This document shows, in pieces, positions 63,267-64,000 of a stretch of 64,000 bases of DNA. The translations under genes and the position numbers were made by a program. How positions within the stretch are numbered: the stretch's first letter is position 1; each line of letters begins with the position of its first letter. Source of the stretch: Hyphomonadaceae bacterium ML37 (GTDB lineage: Bacteria > Pseudomonadota > Alphaproteobacteria > Caulobacterales > Maricaulaceae); assembly GCA_027627685.1 (NCBI GenBank), contig CP091241.1, positions 1-64,000 of the forward strand, in the 5' to 3' direction. The notes under the pieces are model-generated. The model worked only from the letters and a program-made list of their open reading frames with translations, did no database searches and was not told the DNA's origin.

Positions 63267-64000
63267 TCAGGACGGGTCGTCGCCCAGGGCGGATTCGATC
63301 AGGGCTTTCTGCTGGGCCTGGTGGCGCGACAGAAGGCCGGTGGCGGTGGAGGCGGACGGCGCCCGGCCGGCATAGCGCGGACGCGCGCTGCGGGTATCGG
63401 ACTTGTCCAGGCAGAACTCGATATAGGGCTCGACGAAGGTCCACGCGCCCATATTCTTGGGCTCTTCCTGGCACCAGACCACGTCGGCATTGGGGAAGCG
63501 CTTGAGCTCGTCAATCACCGATTTGGCCGGGAAGGGATAGAATTGCTCGACACGCAGGATATAGGCGTCGTCCTGCCCGCGCGCCTCGCGCGCTTCGAGA
63601 AGATCATAATACACCTTGCCCGAACACAGCACGACGCGGCGGATCTCCTCGTCGGGACGCAGCGTGATCTCGGTGCGGCCCGGCGCGATGTCATCGCGGC
63701 CTTCGCGCACTTTGGCGTCGGCGTCATCCCACAGCACGCGGTGAAAGCTGGAGCCCGGACCGAACTCGGCCAGCGCGCTGACGCAGCGCTTGTGGCGCAA
63801 GAGGCTCTTGGGCGTCATCAGGATCAGCGGCTTGCGGAAGCCCCGATGGATCTGCCGGCGCAGGATGTGGAAGTAGTTGGCCGGGGTGGAGCAATTGGCC
63901 ACCTGCATATTGTCTTCGGCGCATTGCTGGAGATAGCGCTCCAGGCGCGCGCTGGAGTGCTCGGGACCCTGACCCTCATAGCCGTGGGGCAGAAGCATGA
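63267..64000 (-). CDS. sucA: 2-oxoglutarate dehydrogenase E1, C-terminal part (cut by window edge)
   Basis: The frame is open to the window end. The visible 244 residues contain [67 protein letters not shown] and [28 protein letters not shown], all typical of the SucA C-terminal transketolase-like region. The thiamine-binding part lies outside the window. It is followed by sucB after 49 bases. Confidence 0.95.
   Translation of the reverse strand, partial: MLLPHGYEGQGPEHSSARLERYLQQCAEDNMQVANCSTPANYFHILRRQIHRGFRKPLILMTPKSLLRHKRCVSALAEFGPGSSFHRVLWDDADAKVREGRDDIAPGRTEITLRPDEEIRRVVLCSGKVYYDLLEAREARGQDDAYILRVEQFYPFPAKSVIDELKRFPNADVVWCQEEPKNMGAWTFVEPYIEFCLDKSDTRSARPRYAGRAPSASTATGLLSRHQAQQKALIESALGDDPS

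Overview
This 64-kb window is GC-rich, densely packed bacterial chromosome from an alphaproteobacterium. The gene content suggests the Caulobacterales/Maricaulales side (Hyphomonadaceae- or Maricaulaceae-like): a ChvI/ChvG two-component pair next to a nitrogen-type PTS IIA/HPr pair, an SdpR-type ArsR repressor, a HIG1 twin-transmembrane protein, a Tad pilus-type protein, and sucAB/sucCD on one strand. The order-level placement is inference; no rRNA or tRNA gene was seen.

Layout. 1-9.5 kb: an ATP-grasp protein (cut by the window edge), a secreted helical-repeat protein, an MFS pump, an MltB-like transglycosylase, a Tad protein, a DUF971/Trm112/LON-domain trio and an ABC exporter. 9.5-10.4 kb: an IS5-family element inserted exactly at the ABC gene's stop codon. 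10.4-20.2 kb: transporters, a TetR regulator, a serine hydrolase, a cobalamin adenosyltransferase, an ArsR/membrane pair, YceI, etfBA and a ParD-like/zeta-type toxin-antitoxin pair. 20.3-33.2 kb: a carbohydrate or aminocyclitol region with inositol-3-phosphate synthase, an adenylate-forming enzyme, a GmhA-like SIS isomerase, a PhyH-type dioxygenase and a GalE-like epimerase. It continues with a tightly overlapping six-gene operon (Gfo/Idh/MocA dehydrogenase, radical SAM enzyme, HddA-like kinase, GT2, StsC/AHBA-synthase-like aminotransferase, GT4). 33.3-36.9 kb: RNA modification genes. These are rsmI and, convergent with it, a translationally coupled operon of an RsmB/NOP methyltransferase, a divergent tRNA-guanine transglycosylase and an Rmt/FmrO-family 16S rRNA methyltransferase of the aminoglycoside-resistance type. 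37-40.7 kb: a GmhB-like phosphatase, HPr, EIIA-Man and ChvG/ChvI, with no hprK. 40.9-48.3 kb: a large unknown protein, an acyl-CoA dehydrogenase, a threonine aldolase, a lipocalin, a response regulator and uvrB.

48.4-53.2 kb is an accessory, partly AT-rich island that looks like a decayed defence locus. A GHKL-ATPase/PD-(D/E)XK nuclease gene is split by one in-frame amber codon. A DpnI-type methyl-directed restriction gene is split by an IS3-family element with clean 4-bp target duplications. Two related ~150-bp palindromic repeats bracket the DpnI part. 53.2-64 kb: a lipoprotein, a repeat-rich intergenic region, a helix-turn-helix protein, a membrane protein/winged-helix pair, and then the TCA-cycle block (sucD, sucC, sucB, sucA on the minus strand). 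In that block sucC and sucD are separated by a DUF2188 gene and a VapBC-type toxin-antitoxin module.

The observation most worth testing is the proximity of inositol-phosphate synthase, an inositol-dehydrogenase-like enzyme, an aminocyclitol-type aminotransferase, a radical SAM enzyme, glycosyltransferases and a G1405-type rRNA methyltransferase. Together they resemble a minimal aminoglycoside-like pathway with self-resistance. Each gene also has an ordinary explanation (surface glycan, inositol lipid, housekeeping RNA modification).
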